DNA of 64,000 bases from Anisodus tanguticus (Eukaryota > Streptophyta > Magnoliopsida > Solanales > Solanaceae), in the NCBI GenBank assembly GCA_034509755.1, contig CM067543.1, positions 50,524,653-50,588,652 on the forward strand, given 5' to 3'. Below the pieces are notes generated by a model, which searched no databases, had not been told where the DNA came from, and saw only the letters and a list, made by a program, of their open reading frames with translations. Positions 44,419 to 57,310 of this stretch are shown in pieces. Made by a program: the position numbers and the translations under genes. Every line of letters starts with the position of its first letter. The stretch's first letter is position 1.

Positions 44419-47400
44419 ATGGCTGATAAAACCAAATTTCATCCTACACTTGCCGTAAACAACATTAAAAATTTCATCCATGTGACTCTTGAGATGGAAA
44501 AGGGTCAATACTCCTCGTGGGCGGAACTTTTTAAGATCCATTATCGTGTTTACGAAGTTATCGACCACATCATCTCTCCCACGTCGCAGTCCACAGACGT
44601 ACCATCGGCTTCGACTTCTAATGATGCACTCTGGTCTCGTTTGGATGTAACTGTCCTCTAGTGAATAAACGACATAATATCTAATAATCTGTTGCACACC
44701 ATCATTGAGATCGATGTCACTGCCCGCCAAACGTGAGAACGTTTGGATAGTATTTTTCACGACAACAAAACTCAACAAGCGTTATACCTTGAAAATCAGT
44801 TCAAGGATGTTTATCAGCTCGATTTCCCAAACGTGTCTGCGTATTGTCAAGAACTCAAGATGATTGCCGACCAACTCTCCAATGTCGGCGCACCAGTCAC
44901 TAATCAGCGATTGGTCATGCAACTTATTGCAAGTTTGAATGAATCCTATGACAACATTTCCACCATACTACAGTAATGCATGCCGTTACCTCCGTTTTAT
45001 GAGGCCCGTTCGAAGCTCATCCTTGAGAAAACCTAAAAAATCAAACGCAACACCACTCGGGCCAGCATTGTCGACGCCGCCCTCATCACCACCATCTGCC
45101 CCTCAGCCGACGGTAGGGCCTCCCGATCTGGCAACGAGAACCATCGGCTAGAGGACCTGCAACAGTCTGCTTCCTCCCATAACAACCGCCGGAGCAGGCA
45201 GTCTGGCAAGGGTTGCGGCCGAAGAAATTCTAGCAACAATGGGCAGCGACCACGACAATGGCATCAGCCTCCGCCGTGGGCTACATACCCATCGTGGGCC
45301 GCATGGGCCCCACCATCATGGGCCTCCCTTCCTTTCCCGTATACGACATCCTCGTGGACTTCACCTCAGAACCGACAAGCCCAACCTACATACTTGGCCC
45401 ACGTCCATAACAGGCCTACACAACACAGGCCCCCCGCCATCAATTTATGCACCGACTGACATTGAGGCAGCTATGAGTACAATGTCACTCAACACTCCAG
45501 ACAAAAATTGGTATATGGACAAAAACGCCACATCTCACATGACGACATCACAAGGTACTCTCTCGTCTTATTCCAATTTGAGTAAGTAAAATCAGAATAT
45601 TATTGTTGGTAGTGGACAAGACATTCCCATCCGTGGTTATGGTCATTCCTCCCTATCCCCACCACATCCACCACTAATATTAAAAAATGTCCTCCATGCC
45701 TCTAAACTCATTAAGAATCTAATCTCAGTGCGACGTTTCACAATTGATAATTGGGTTTCCCTTGACTTTGATCCTTTTGGTTTTACTGTAAATGATTTTA
45801 TGACAGGGAGACGAATAATGAGATTTGACAGCACTAGGAGATCTCTACCATATTTCAAATGCCGTCAATAATCCAACCTCACTTCCATCAACCTTTGCTT
45901 CTCTTTCGTCTTCCTTATGGCATTCTAGATTATGAAATCCGGGCGACTCTGTTTTACGCTCCCTTAGAAAAAATAATTTTATCAATTGCAACCGTATTTC
46001 TAGGTCTTCTATATGTGAATCTTGTGTTTTTGGGAAACATGTCAAATTACCATTTTCTGCATCCACAAATTGTACTTTAATGCCTTTCGATATCATACAT
46101 AGTGATTTGTAAACATTCCCTATTTTGAGTACGGCTGACCATCAATATTATGTGTTGTTTTTGGATGATTATTCCAATTTTCTATGGACTTTTCAAATTG
46201 AAAATAAATCTCAGGTCTACCTCATTTTTTCTTTATTTAGTGCTTTCGTAAAAATATAATTTCAAAAGAGAATTAAATGTTTTCAATGTGACAATGATAG
46301 GGAATTCGATAATAACCAATTCAAATAGTTTTGCTCCAAAAACGGTCTTACCTTTTATTTTTCCTACACTCACAAATCCTCCCAAAATGATAAAGCCGAA
46401 CGAAACATCCGAATCATAAACAACCTCATTCGTACCCTACTTGCTCACGCCTTGATTCCCTCTCTATTCTGGCATTACACACTCTCCATGACTACCTATC
46501 TCCTAAACATAATCCCAAACAAGTCTCTAGCTCAACGGTCACCCACCCAAGTTCTGTTTCGTAGGAACCCCCCATACCAACACTTGTGTATTTTTGGATG
46601 TCTTTGTTACCCTCTCTATCCGACAACTCACAAACTCCAATCCTAGTCTTCCCCATATATGTTTCTGGGTTACCCTGCCAATCACCGTGGTTACTCGTGT
46701 TATGACTTGTCGAGCTGTAAAATTATTATTTCACGTCATATCCGACTTGATGAGTCTCAATTCCCCTTAGCCTCTCTACACTCGCCACCTCGACATTCAT
46801 ACGACTTCCTAGATAATGGCCTAAACCCTCTTCTAATTCACCATTTAAATAGTCCGTCATCACAGACCCCAACACCCGCCACCATCTCGGCCAGGTCGGG
46901 ACTAGCTGCCCACCCGTGGCCCAGAATAACCCATCTCAGAGTGATTTCACAACCACCTCTCGATAAATCGCAGATCGGCCAGCCAGTACCGTCATCCTTG
47001 CCCTTCCTCCTCTTTCCGGCAGTCCCGCGAAAACCCCCTCCCATCCCATGTCCCGAGACACACTCTCGAACTATGGAAACCCGTGTCATGTATGGAATTC
47101 ATAAACCTAAATGACTGTTTAACCTTTCCATTTCAGTTGTCCCTTCCTCTGTCCCTCGTAACCCGAAGGATGCCTTATCCGACCCTAATTGGAAAGCCGC
47201 AATGATTGACGAATATAATACTTTTATTGATAGTAAGATGTGGGACATAATACCCCATCCACCTGATGCTTACATTATTCATTCTATGTGGATTTTTAGA
47301 CTTAAAAAGAAATCCAATGGTTCTTTTGAGAGGAACAAGGCTCGTCTTGTAGGTGATGGCATGTCTCAACAGGTGGGAGTGGACTGTGATGAAACGTTCA

Positions 47401-48640
47401 GCCTGGTCGTAAAGCCCGCAACCATCCGGATCGTCCTCAGCATTGCCATATCCAAGTCTTAGACCATTTATCAGCTTGATGTCAAGAATGCCTTCTTATA
47501 CTGGGATCTTCATGAAATGGTATATATGCATCAGTCTATGGGTTTCAAGGATCCTATTCATCCGGATTATGTGTGTCTATTGCAGAAATCGCTCTATGGA
47601 CAGAAACAGGCTCATCGAGCATAGTACCAGCGGTTCGCCGATTATGTCTCATTTTTTTTCACACATTAGATCCGATCATTCCATGTTCATCTACAATAAG
47701 GGTACAAACATGGCTTACCTATTATTATATGTTGATGACATCATCCTCACCACATCATCTGATGTTCTCCGCCGGTCCATTATGTCTTTCATTTCCTCTG
47801 AGTTTGCCATGAAAGATCTGAGCCCCATGAGTTATTTCTTAGGCATCTCTGTCACTCGATATTCTAGCGGCCTATTTCTATGTCAGAAGAAGTACACCGT
47901 AGAGATCCTTGACCTTGCAGGCATGACATCTTGCAAACCATCCCACACGCCTATAGACACTAATTCCAAGCTCATCGCTGATTCCAGCCCTTCATATTCA
48001 GACCCGACTCACTATCGTAGCCTGGCTGGGGTCCTCCAGTACCTCACATTCACGAGACCATACATATCCTATGCTGTGCAACAAATCTGCTTGCACATGC
48101 ACAATCCGATGGAAGCACACATGCATGCCCTCAAACGTATTTTATGATACGTCCAAGGTACACTTCACTTCGGATTACATCTATACAAGTCTTCGCTCAC
48201 TGGTCTCTCTGCTTATTCTAATGCTGACTGGGGCGGATGTCCTGACACCTGACGTTCCATGTCTGGTTATTGTGTTTTCCTCGGAGATAACCTATTGTCT
48301 TGGTCTTACAAAAGGCAACCTACACTATCCCAATGCAGTGCAGAAGCTGAATACAGAGGTGTGCCAACGTCATCTCTGAGTCTTATTGGATTCATAACCT
48401 TCTACTTGAGCTTTACTGCTTGATTCAAAAGGCAACACTGGTCTACTGTGATAATATTAGTGCGATATATCTTTCCGGCAATCCCGTCCAACATCAGCGC
48501 ACTAAACACATTGAGATGGACATTCATTTCGTTCGCAAAAAAGTGGCTCGTGGTCAGGTTTGTGTCTTTCATATTCCTTCCAGATATTAGATTGCCGACA
48601 TCTTCACCAAAAGACTTCAGTTTGCTTTTGGCTGCTAAGG
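44419..48640 (+). pseudogene. Copia gag-pol remnant, plus strand
   Basis: Order: gag (44419 MADKTKFHPTLAVNNIKNF, continuing in other frames to 45030), protease (WYMDKNATSHMT at 45510; the catalytic DTGA is changed to DKNA), integrase (46090-46500), a linker with FGCLCYPLYPTTHKLQ (46590), reverse transcriptase (47160-48150; AYLLLYVDDIILTTSS at 47710) and RNase H (48200-48630). Stops and shifts throughout. Lacks a 3' LTR. Same family as the copies at 18.8 and 58 kb, in the opposite orientation. Confidence 0.88.
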
Positions 48641-48649
48641 ACTTGATTA

Positions 48650-49740
48650 CGTTTGGCTTCTCCCTCTATTTCCAGTGCATACTATTACTTACGCACCACT
48701 ATTATATATTACTATGTGGTAATTAGCAGCTGAAAAATACTCCACTTGAAAGTTGATTTTCTTATTTTTCTTAATTCTCACACATTTAAAAGAGAGAAAG
48801 GATATCACGCTCTTTGCCACATCAACATCTAGACATACCCAAGACTTCCATATGTTAAATCTACAACAAATAAGTGCCAAATTTTATGTAGTTTTTAGGT
48901 ATTCTCCCGAATAATTTCTATTTTCTCAATTTTAATCAAAGAGTCCATTTGTATGGTGTATAAATTACTTATGCTCTCCACCTTTCTCTAATTTTGGTGT
49001 TTCTCTTCCGCTAAAAAAATCATTTCATTAAACACCACCCCCCCCCCCCCCCACCCACAAAAGATCTTCTTACAAAATACACATGGAAAGTGAATAAATA
49101 TGTAGGGAGCTTATATCGAATTCAAGATTTTTCATCAGTAAATACAAAATTGCAAAGTACATTACCTCCATTATTCATTTGTAAATGATCTATGCTGATT
49201 TTTTATAATCGATATAGGTTGATTACATATGCGTGCTCTTAAGTTAGTTGTTTTTTCTTTTAGACACATAAATTAGGAATTACACCTATTGAACACTTGA
49301 CATTAGTTAAATATGTGCCTACTGAACCCTTCACAAACAGTCATTCAAGAAATTGCTTGCAATTCACACGAACTGATGTGGCAAAAGTAACCAATAAAAT
49401 AAAAACACATGGTGTCTTTGCCTAAATAATGATTTTAAGAAGTACTCTTTTATGCCACGTTGGTTGGACCCTAATAACTCAAAAGATTTTTTTTAAAAAA
49501 GTATTGTTTATCTCTCCTCTCCCAACTCGCCTCCTTCCAAGCTATTAACAAGTTGACTAAGGTATAAAAGAAGTGGTGGACTTTGAGGATTTTCTGGCGA
49601 TGGATTATGGTGATGGCTAATTTTTTGGGGAACTGATATAGTGCCGTGAACAGACGATAGACAGAAGAAGAAGAAACATAAAGAAAGAAAAAACATCAAA
49701 TAGTTACTCTATGCCTTTTCCCTTTTAACATGTACCTTAG
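48650..49740. other. Intergenic stretch, nothing identified
   Basis: AT-rich with a 15-base C run at 49038-49052. No coding or RNA gene recognised. Confidence 0.4.
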
Positions 49741-49859
49741 GAGGCTTGGACCCATTCAGACATGAGAAAAAAACCCTATTTTACACTCTCAAAAAATGTA
49801 TGAAACACAACACGTTATGCCATATCAATAATAAGTGTTTAATAGACACAAATTTAACT

Positions 49860-49972
49860 GTATGTCGGAAACAACTCTCTAACCTCACAAAAGGTAGGAT
49901 AAGGCCCGACTACATCCTATTATTCTCAAACTCTACTTGTGAGATTACACTAAGTATATGTTGTTGTTGTAG
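49860..49972 (+). mobile_element. SINE/RTE 3'-tail fragment
   Basis: CGGAAACAACTCTCTAACCT, then GTGAGATTACACTAAG and a TGTTGTTGTTGT tail, a diverged form of the RTE/TS-type 3' end also seen at 5.8 and 14.3 kb, here on the plus strand. No promoter boxes or target duplication were identified. Confidence 0.55.
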
Positions 49973-49974
49973 AC

Positions 49975-51382
49975 ACAAATTTAACTAACAACATGTGTTC
50001 AATATGTATGATTCCCAATTTAGGTATCTAAAAAATTCTCGAGCAAATTTAAGAAGTCGCATATGTATTCAATCATTAATATTTTATTTTTGAAAATTTA
50101 ATATTTGAAAGTGAAAGCAATTTGTACGTATATATACTTATATAGGCGCATCTCTCTAGTATTATATACTATTATATACTATTGCAAGTTGGTCAATGTA
50201 AATGAGGTGCACTAACTTGAAATTGTCAATTTGACCTTTGACCAGAAACATGGACAAGAAAAGTGGTAATGCTATGACGACACATGGAGCTGAGTGGATA
50301 CTAGATTTGTGCTTGAATTTCAATACAACTCAAAGGGAAATGGCAGTTGGCAGGCCACATTTTTTGAAAGAGAAAAGTGCTTCTTTAAAAAAAAAAAAAA
50401 AATTAAAATCCAGATTGACTTCAGGTTATGCCCACCTGTGATTTCAAAGGGTTTGACATTAACCCTATCTGATATATATTAAAACTCAAAAAGTAAATAT
50501 ATGGAGGGGGGGGGGGGGGTGCGTGACCTTACCTACTCAAATCCTTAGTTAGAATTGGACATACACAATTCCTTGTAACATGTGAGCTTACGAAAATTAA
50601 GATCTATTTTAGTGTTGATAATCAAATTACACCTATTTATATTTGTTCCTATCCCTAAAACTAGAGACAAACCCATGATTTGAGAGTAGGTGCGTCCACC
50701 CATGTTTAATGAATTAAACACTAGTGTTTCGCATGTTGGAGGCTTTGTCTCTTCACACATGCATAGTCTACTAAGTGAGTAGATGACCGTAGAGCCAAGA
50801 ATCATCAAATTTCGTTGAGAAATGAAAGAGATATTGGTCCACGAAGTAAGGTGTTTGAGGCATGAAAATATGGTTTGGGACAAATCTACCACATCGGTGG
50901 GAAAAAAAAGAATTGCTCTCTTTATAAGTCTCATAATTGGCTAAGGGTTTGGGACCCCAAGGGGTATCCCATGTGTTTAAAGGAGGGAGGACCTAGATGT
51001 GCTTGGGTTCAAGGCTAAGCCCACACGCGCGCCGCCCGCCGGTCCGGGCTCGGGTCACGGGTCTGCGACCCTCCTAATGGCTATTAACGTTGGGACCAAG
51101 TCGATTCGTATTTGTTTTTTTCGTTAGACTCAACCTATTTGCTTTGTAGTGTTGAGATTAAAGATTCAAGATTCAACAACTTTGCGGTAGCTTTGAAGAT
51201 TGACTATTTGTTTATCCTTTCGAACACTTGTAATATTTGAAACAAGTGTGGAATGTGGTATTGTTGTAGAGTTGCTCCATGTTTAGCTAAACCCTTAGCA
51301 ATTTAATTAGCCTCCCTATAACAAAGATGGATAATGATATATTGATCCAGTATCCCTCTCTTCATCCTCTGTATTGTTCTTG
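49975..51382. other. Intergenic stretch with a GC-rich patch
   Basis: Contains homopolymers (A at 50387-50401, G at 50506-50519) and a GC-rich patch at 51025-51075 (CGCGCGCCGCCCGCCGG). The latter and its surroundings look like part of a dispersed repeat, but no ends were recognised. No genes. Confidence 0.35.
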
Positions 51383-51498
51383 TATCTTGTTGAGTAATGA
51401 AGCGCTTAAGAGTTAAATCTTTAAGATTAACAGCTGATTTAGTTAGTTAAAGTACGTAGTTAATTACTGTTATTGAATCCTCATCAATTTTAAATAAG

Positions 51499-54400
51499 AG
51501 ATTTGGTCATGTATCTTCATCAATTTTAAATAAACTTCTGATAAGCAGAAACTATATCAAAAGTAGTAGATAGTTGTACTATTTGTCCTTCTGCAAAGTA
51601 GGCTAGGCTTCATTTTCATTCAAACAGTACTAGAAGTAATGACAGCTTTGATGTAATTCATATGGATATATGGGGACATTATAGAACCCCTACTATCGAT
51701 GGATATAAATACTTTTTGACTATTATTGATGACCATTCAAGAATGACCTGAATTTATTTGTTAGGTCTGATGTATGTGTGACTATTCAATACTTTCTTAC
51801 ATATGTGAAAACTCAGTTTAATAAGTCTATTAAAATGTGTTGAACAGATAATGAAACCGAGTTTGTTAATGAAGTTTGTAATAATCTATTTAACAACTTA
51901 GGTATCATACATCAAAAAAACTTATGCATACTCTCCACAACAAAATGGTATAGCTGAAAGAAAATATAGGCACATTCTAGAAGTCATAAGAGCTCTTAGA
52001 TTTTAAGCTAATATTCCTCTTAAATTCTGGGGTTATTATGTAACTGCAGTTGTTTACATCATTAATAGAATGCCATCATCTGTGGTTGTCACTTCTCCTT
52101 ATGAATTTTTTTACAGAAGGAGACCATCTCTTTCTCATTTTAAAGTATTAGGCTGTTTGTGCTACAAAAATTATGCAATAACATGATAAGCTACAACCTA
52201 GAACAAAAAAGAGCAGTCTTTATGGGATATTCTGAAGTTCAGAAAGGATAAATACTATATGACTTAGATACTCATATGTTCTTTGTGAATATATATGTTA
52301 GTTTTAGAGAAAACGACTTTCCATTTAAAACTAACTCAACATCTGAACCTCTATTCAGACATGTAGAACCTATCATTGATGTATCTTATACTCCTGAGGG
52401 TGACACTACTACTAACAATTTTGGTGAGAATTTGATCACAAGTACAGGTACAACCAATACTAATCTCACATTCCACAAGAGCAAGTTACACAAAGGTTAC
52501 AAGACTTACAACTATCGACAGAAGCAACAAAATCACAAATTCAAGCACATGTAGTGCAATCAGTACATGCTCCTAAAGTACAACAAAATTCAGAACTTGC
52601 AGTACCAAGACAAGTAGCTCAAACAAGGACTTCAAATAGGAAAAAATAAGCTCCAATTTGAATGAAATACTTCATCTCTCTAAGTTTTCACCATCAGGAC
52701 ACTTCTTATGCAATATCTAACTATGTGTCCTATGATCACTTATCTGACAAATATCAGGCCTACTTATCCAATTTTTCTTTTGATACAGAACCTAAGAACT
52801 ACTCAGAAGCAATGAAAGATTCAAGGTGAGTTGAAGCTATACAAGCTGAGATTGAGGCACTTCAACATAATAACACTTGGGAAATAGTTAATCTACCAGG
52901 TGGTAAAACACCTATAGGCTGCAAGTGGATTTAAAAATAAAGTACAAAGCTTTTGGAGAAGTGGAGAGGTTCAAAGCAAGACTTGTGGCAATGAGATATA
53001 TCCAACAAGAAGGCATTGACTACCAAGAGACATTTTCTCCTCTAGTCAAGATGGTGACTGTGAGAACTATTCTAAGTATGAATAAAGATTAAAATGTGGA
53101 ATCAAAAGATAGAAGAAAATCAAAGATGAGAATTGAAGAAATTAGAGATAAGAAGAGAGGGATAGAAGCAAGACCCAATTAGATTGAATTTATGGGAAAA
53201 CTTGGATATATGAAATCCAAACCCTCCCAATTGAATCAACCTAAGAGACCATATACTATTTGAAATTCAACAAGAGTTAATCAATTGAATCTACAAATGA
53301 ATAACTCTATATGAAAATCAATGAAAAATGGTTCGATAGCCAACAATGGAATCCACCATAATTAACTATCACCGACACTAACACTAATCACTAGAGTAGC
53401 ACTACACTAATTCTACCTAGCAAACTAACACTCATATAGAGTAATAATCTCAACATCAAAACTTCTGAATGAAGATAACAAATATAGTATTTATAATATT
53501 AGGCTAAAGAAGACAAGGTTATCTATTACAAAAATACTCTCAATGAAGTAAGGGCCTTGTTTGATTGTATTCCTCATGGATGATGGCTTGTCGTTAAAGA
53601 ATAGCCGCATAAATAACCACCATCGTCTCCTCCATCTCATCTTCACTCCACATAACGAAGCAGTCATCTACACGTCATATGATCTCCTATGAAGCTCCTC
53701 AAAGGTCTCTAAAGCATCTCTTTGCATCACCATGGCTTGTAATGCTCGGAGTTCCTTAGCTCGACCTCCGATGAAGTATCTTGAATCATGTGTGCTCCTT
53801 GAGAGCGTATCATCGGGTATCAGAGCTCTGATACCAAATGATAAAGATCAAAATGCAAAATAATAAAAAAGAAGGAAATCAAAGATGAGAATTGAAAAAA
53901 TTAGAGATGAGAAGAGAGGGATAGAAGCAAAACCCAATTAGATTGAATTTATGGGCAAACATGGATATATGAAATTGAAACTCTCCCAATTGAATCAACC
54001 TAAGAGAACCTATACTATATGAAATTCAACAAGATTTAATCAATTGAATCCATGAACAATATTATATGAAAATCAATGGAAAATGATTCAATAGCCAAAA
54101 ATGAAATTCACTATAATTAACTATCACTAACATTAATTACTAAATTATCACTACACTAATTCTACCTAGCAAACTAACACTCATATAGAGTAATAATCTC
54201 AACAACAAAAATTTTGAATGAAAATAACAAGTGTAGTATTTATACTACTAGGCTAAAGAAGACAAGGCTAACTATTACAAAAATAACCTCAATGACGTAA
54301 TGGCCTTGTTTGGTTATCTTCCTCATGGATGATGGCTTGTCTTTAAAGAATATCCACTTTGTATAAATAACCACCATCGTTTCCTCCATCTCATATTCAC

Positions 54401-55800
54401 TCCACGTGATCAAGCAATCATCCACACGTCATATGCTCTCCTATGAAGTCCGTCAAAGGTCTCTGAAGCCTCTCTTTGCATCACCATGGCTTGTGAGGCT
54501 CGGAGTTTCTTGGCTTGGCCTCGGATGAAATATCTTAAATCACATGTGCTCCTTGAGATCATATCAAGTATAACTGCTTCAAGGCACTGGCACATCCATC
54601 AAATAAATGTGTACAATGCTTTCCTTCAAGGTGATCTGACTGATGAAATTTATATAGACTTGCCTAAGGGATTTGGGAGTCAAGGGGAGTCTAGACCTAT
54701 ATGTAAACTCATCAAATCCCTTTATGGCCTAAACAGGCCCCAAGACAATAGAATGCTAAGTTGACAGAAGCACTGATCAATGTAAGGTTCAAACAAAGTC
54801 AATATGATCATTCACTATTTGTGAGGAGGACTGAACAAAGAACTGTGATGATTCTTGTGTATGTGGATGATATGTTAGTCATTGGGGATAGTCTAAAACG
54901 GATTGAGGAGGCCAAGAAGTCACTACAACAAGTATTCAAAATTAAAGACTTAGGTGTCTTAAAGTATTTTCTAGGATTCGAATTTGCAAGATCTAAACAA
55001 GGGATACTAATGCATCAGAGGAAATATTCATTAGAACTAATATTTGAGCTTGGATTTTCAGCATCCAAACCCGTTACAACTCCTATTTATCCAATATGAA
55101 ACTAACCAAAAAGGAATATAATAATCATACAAACACAAACACAAGAAAAAACAAGACAAAAGATCAGTTACTTAGAGATGCTGGACCATATCAAAGATTA
55201 ATTAGAAAATTGCTATATCTAACTGTCACAAGACCAGTTATAGCATTTAGTGTACAAACATTGAGTCAATATCTACAACAACCAAAAAGTCACATACGGA
55301 AGCAACTTTGAGTATAGTAAATATGTTAAGTCTTAACCTAGCCAAGAAATTCTCATATCAAGCACAGAGATTCAAACAGTTACAACTTTTTGTGATGCTG
55401 ATTGGACAACATGTACACATTCTAGAAGATCAATATCAAGATTCTTGATCAAACTAGGAGAATCACTGGTCTCTTGGAAATAAAAAAATAGTCCATATCA
55501 AAGAGTTCTGCAGAATACAGAAGTATGGCATCCACATTTTCAGAACTTGTTTGGTTACTTGGTCTATTGGAAGAGTTGGAAATCAAGATTGCTTTCCCTG
55601 TTACTATATTTAGTGATAGCAAATCAACTATTCAAATAGCTGCCAATCCTGTTTTCCATGAAAGAACAAAACATATTGAAATAGATTGTCATTTCATTAG
55701 AGAGAAAATTCTGCAAGTGAAGACTCGGTACATTTCTACCAAAGATGCCTGCAGACATATTGACAAAATGCCTAACTAAGATTCAAGATCAATACCTTAA
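51499..55800 (+). pseudogene. Copia integrase-RT-RNase H remnant, interrupted
   Basis: Starts in the pre-integrase domain (RFGHVSSSILNKLL at 51499), then integrase (HMDIWGHYRTPTIDGYKYFL near 51660; AYSPQQNGIAERKYRHILEV near 51930), reverse transcriptase (52800-53078, resuming at 54567 with SITASRHWHIHQINVYNAFL; LVYVDDMLVIG at 54855), and RNase H (55525-55779; FSDSKSTIQIAANPVFHERT). Stops in integrase and RT make it dead. The wording differs from the other three Copia copies, so it is another lineage. Confidence 0.87.
53079..54566 (-). mobile_element. LTR pair with 26-bp interior nested in Copia RT
   Basis: Copy A (53079-53812) and copy B (53839-54566) are direct repeats of about 730 bp. The 26 bases between contain GGTATCAGAGCTCTGATACC, a palindromic PBS; the exact TGGTATCAGAGC lies on the minus strand two bases after copy B's end, so the element is read on that strand with B as 5' LTR. 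AGTAT flanks both sides (53075-53079 and 54567-54571, with one base shared with the LTR tip). No coding. Best described as an extreme TRIM-like deletion derivative; no PPT was identified. Confidence 0.78.
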
Positions 55801-55851
55801 CTCCAAGTTACGTGTTCTCAATATCTTTACCACACCTCACTTGAGGGGGAG

Positions 55852-56207
55852 TGTTGAATAATGAAGAGCTTAAGAGTTTAATCTTCAAGATTAACAACTG
55901 ATTTAGTTAGTTAAAGTAGGTAGTTAATTACTGTTATTGAATCCTAACTGCCAGTGACACTTTTGTAAATAACCGGTTCACAAAGTTAGTATAGTTAATT
56001 AAGATTAGTTGATAGTTAGTTGATGAGATTGAAGGTAGTTAGTAGTTCGATTAATCAGGTTCCATCTACTATGTATATATACATGATTAGAGCATTTTAA
56101 GCACAACACATTAATTGATTGATGAATCAAAGTATTTCTCTCTTCTTCCTTCTCATTTCTTCTTCTTCTCAAAGCTATGTTCGTATGATTTAGTCTGAAA
56201 TATTACA
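55852..56207 (+). repeat. 3' LTR of the 51-kb Copia (356 bp)
   Basis: Starts TGTTGAATAATGAAGAGC and ends ATATTACA, preceded by the polypurine tract and followed by the TATCT duplication. Its first 93 bases match the 5' remnant at 51388-51480. Confidence 0.88.
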
Positions 56208-56573
56208 TATCTATTAGCTTCCAAGGAGCTGAAATAGTTCTTTGTGACATGTTAACAAGAAGTTGTGAGGCTAATTCTAGAATGACATGGATTTTTTAAC
56301 ACGAAATTGGAAATTATGTTCATTTCTGTTTTTTAAAGTGGCATGACATATTAAGACCACAAATGTGATAAAAGATGGGTGGAAATTTTGGGTTTATCTT
56401 AGTATAAAAAGAATTCACAATGATGGAGGTAAGTTAGGATGCTGTAAAATATTATTTGGCATATGATTCGAATTACTAATTTCACTTATTATAAATAGTT
56501 ACTTTTAATTACATTTAAGGTGACCTGATAGACAATTTTTAAAAAAAATCCTCAAGCAGGGAAAGACGGAAAT

Positions 56574-56593
56574 GGGGGGGGGGGGGGGGGGGG
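56574..56593. repeat. 20-base G homopolymer
   Basis: A run of 20 G on the plus strand. Similar G/C runs occur at 8142-8154 (C13), 49038-49052 (C15) and 50506-50519 (G14). Lengths in assemblies of such runs are often unreliable. Confidence 0.85.
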
Positions 56594-56852
56594 TGCAAAA
56601 AAATAATTTTCTTTTATGTTTATGTATATAGAATTTGAACTCAATTTTAATCGCAATGGGTCATGTTTAGTTTTCCGACGGTAAAGATGCAGAAAATTTT
56701 GGTCACTTTAGAGCTCGGTTGTGCTTTTGCATCTTGTGGAGTATAATACTTCTAGTAGAGTTTATCTCTTGCGAAAAAATTGCAATAATGACCACAATGG
56801 CCTAACAATCCACAATCAATTGAACTCGAATGTGAGTATTTGATACATTTTA

Positions 56853-57112
56853 CTCTCTCTGTTTCATAATAAGTAGTGTTTTTAATTTATGCACACCCCC
56901 TTAAGAAATTGCTTACTCCTAAAAAAAATTCAATGTTTTTACTAACTTACTTTTAATTAATGCCTAAAAAAAGTTACTTAATAATTTTTTATTATGTAAA
57001 TAAGGATAGTTTTGGAAGAATAAGGTTAGTTTCTTCTTGAAATCCTAAAGCACCACTTATTTTGAAACAAAATGAAAAGCCTAAAACACCATTTATTTAG
57101 GAACGGATGGAG
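56853..57112. mobile_element. Stowaway-like MITE
   Basis: Ends CTCTCTCTGTTTCATAATAA and, inward from the right, CTCCATCCGTTCCTAAATAA, flanked by TA at 56851-56852 and 57113-57114. At 260 bp it is non-coding and related to the copy at 24416. Confidence 0.88.
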
Positions 57113-57207
57113 TAATGTGCATTTCTTGATCTTGCCGCATTGCCACAATGGAAACATGTTACTTTCACTAAACCTACTTACCCCTGCAAATTAACTTCAA
57201 ATCTATA

Positions 57208-57310
57208 TCTATATATAATATAAAGCTAGACATAGAAAAGATGATGTGACACCCCTCTATGACCTAGAAACCTATTTATCTATTTTCTCCATTTTTGATC
57301 ATTTCTCTTA
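57208..57310 (+). mobile_element. Helitron-like 5' terminus (candidate)
   Basis: TCTATATATAATATAAAGC followed by TGTGACACCCCTCTATGACC, homologous to 16828-16930 over about 100 bases and in the same orientation. No 3' hairpin end or helicase was identified. Confidence 0.4.

Larger units (their letters stand above)
51388..56207 (+). mobile_element. Internally deleted Copia element with TATCT duplication
   Basis: The left end TGTTGAGTAATGAAG and the 3' LTR (55852-56207, starting TGTTGAATAATGAAG and ending AAATATTACA) are flanked by TATCT at 51383-51387 and 56208-56212. Only about 93 bp of the 5' LTR remain (51388-51480); the rest of the LTR, PBS, gag and protease are deleted up to the pre-integrase region. 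A polypurine tract TTGAGGGGGAG precedes the 3' LTR. An LTR pair is nested at 53079-54566. Confidence 0.88.

Noticed and set aside
54240..54595. Minus-strand open frames in the nested LTR
   Set aside because: Short, without domains, and inside a long terminal repeat with no coding role.
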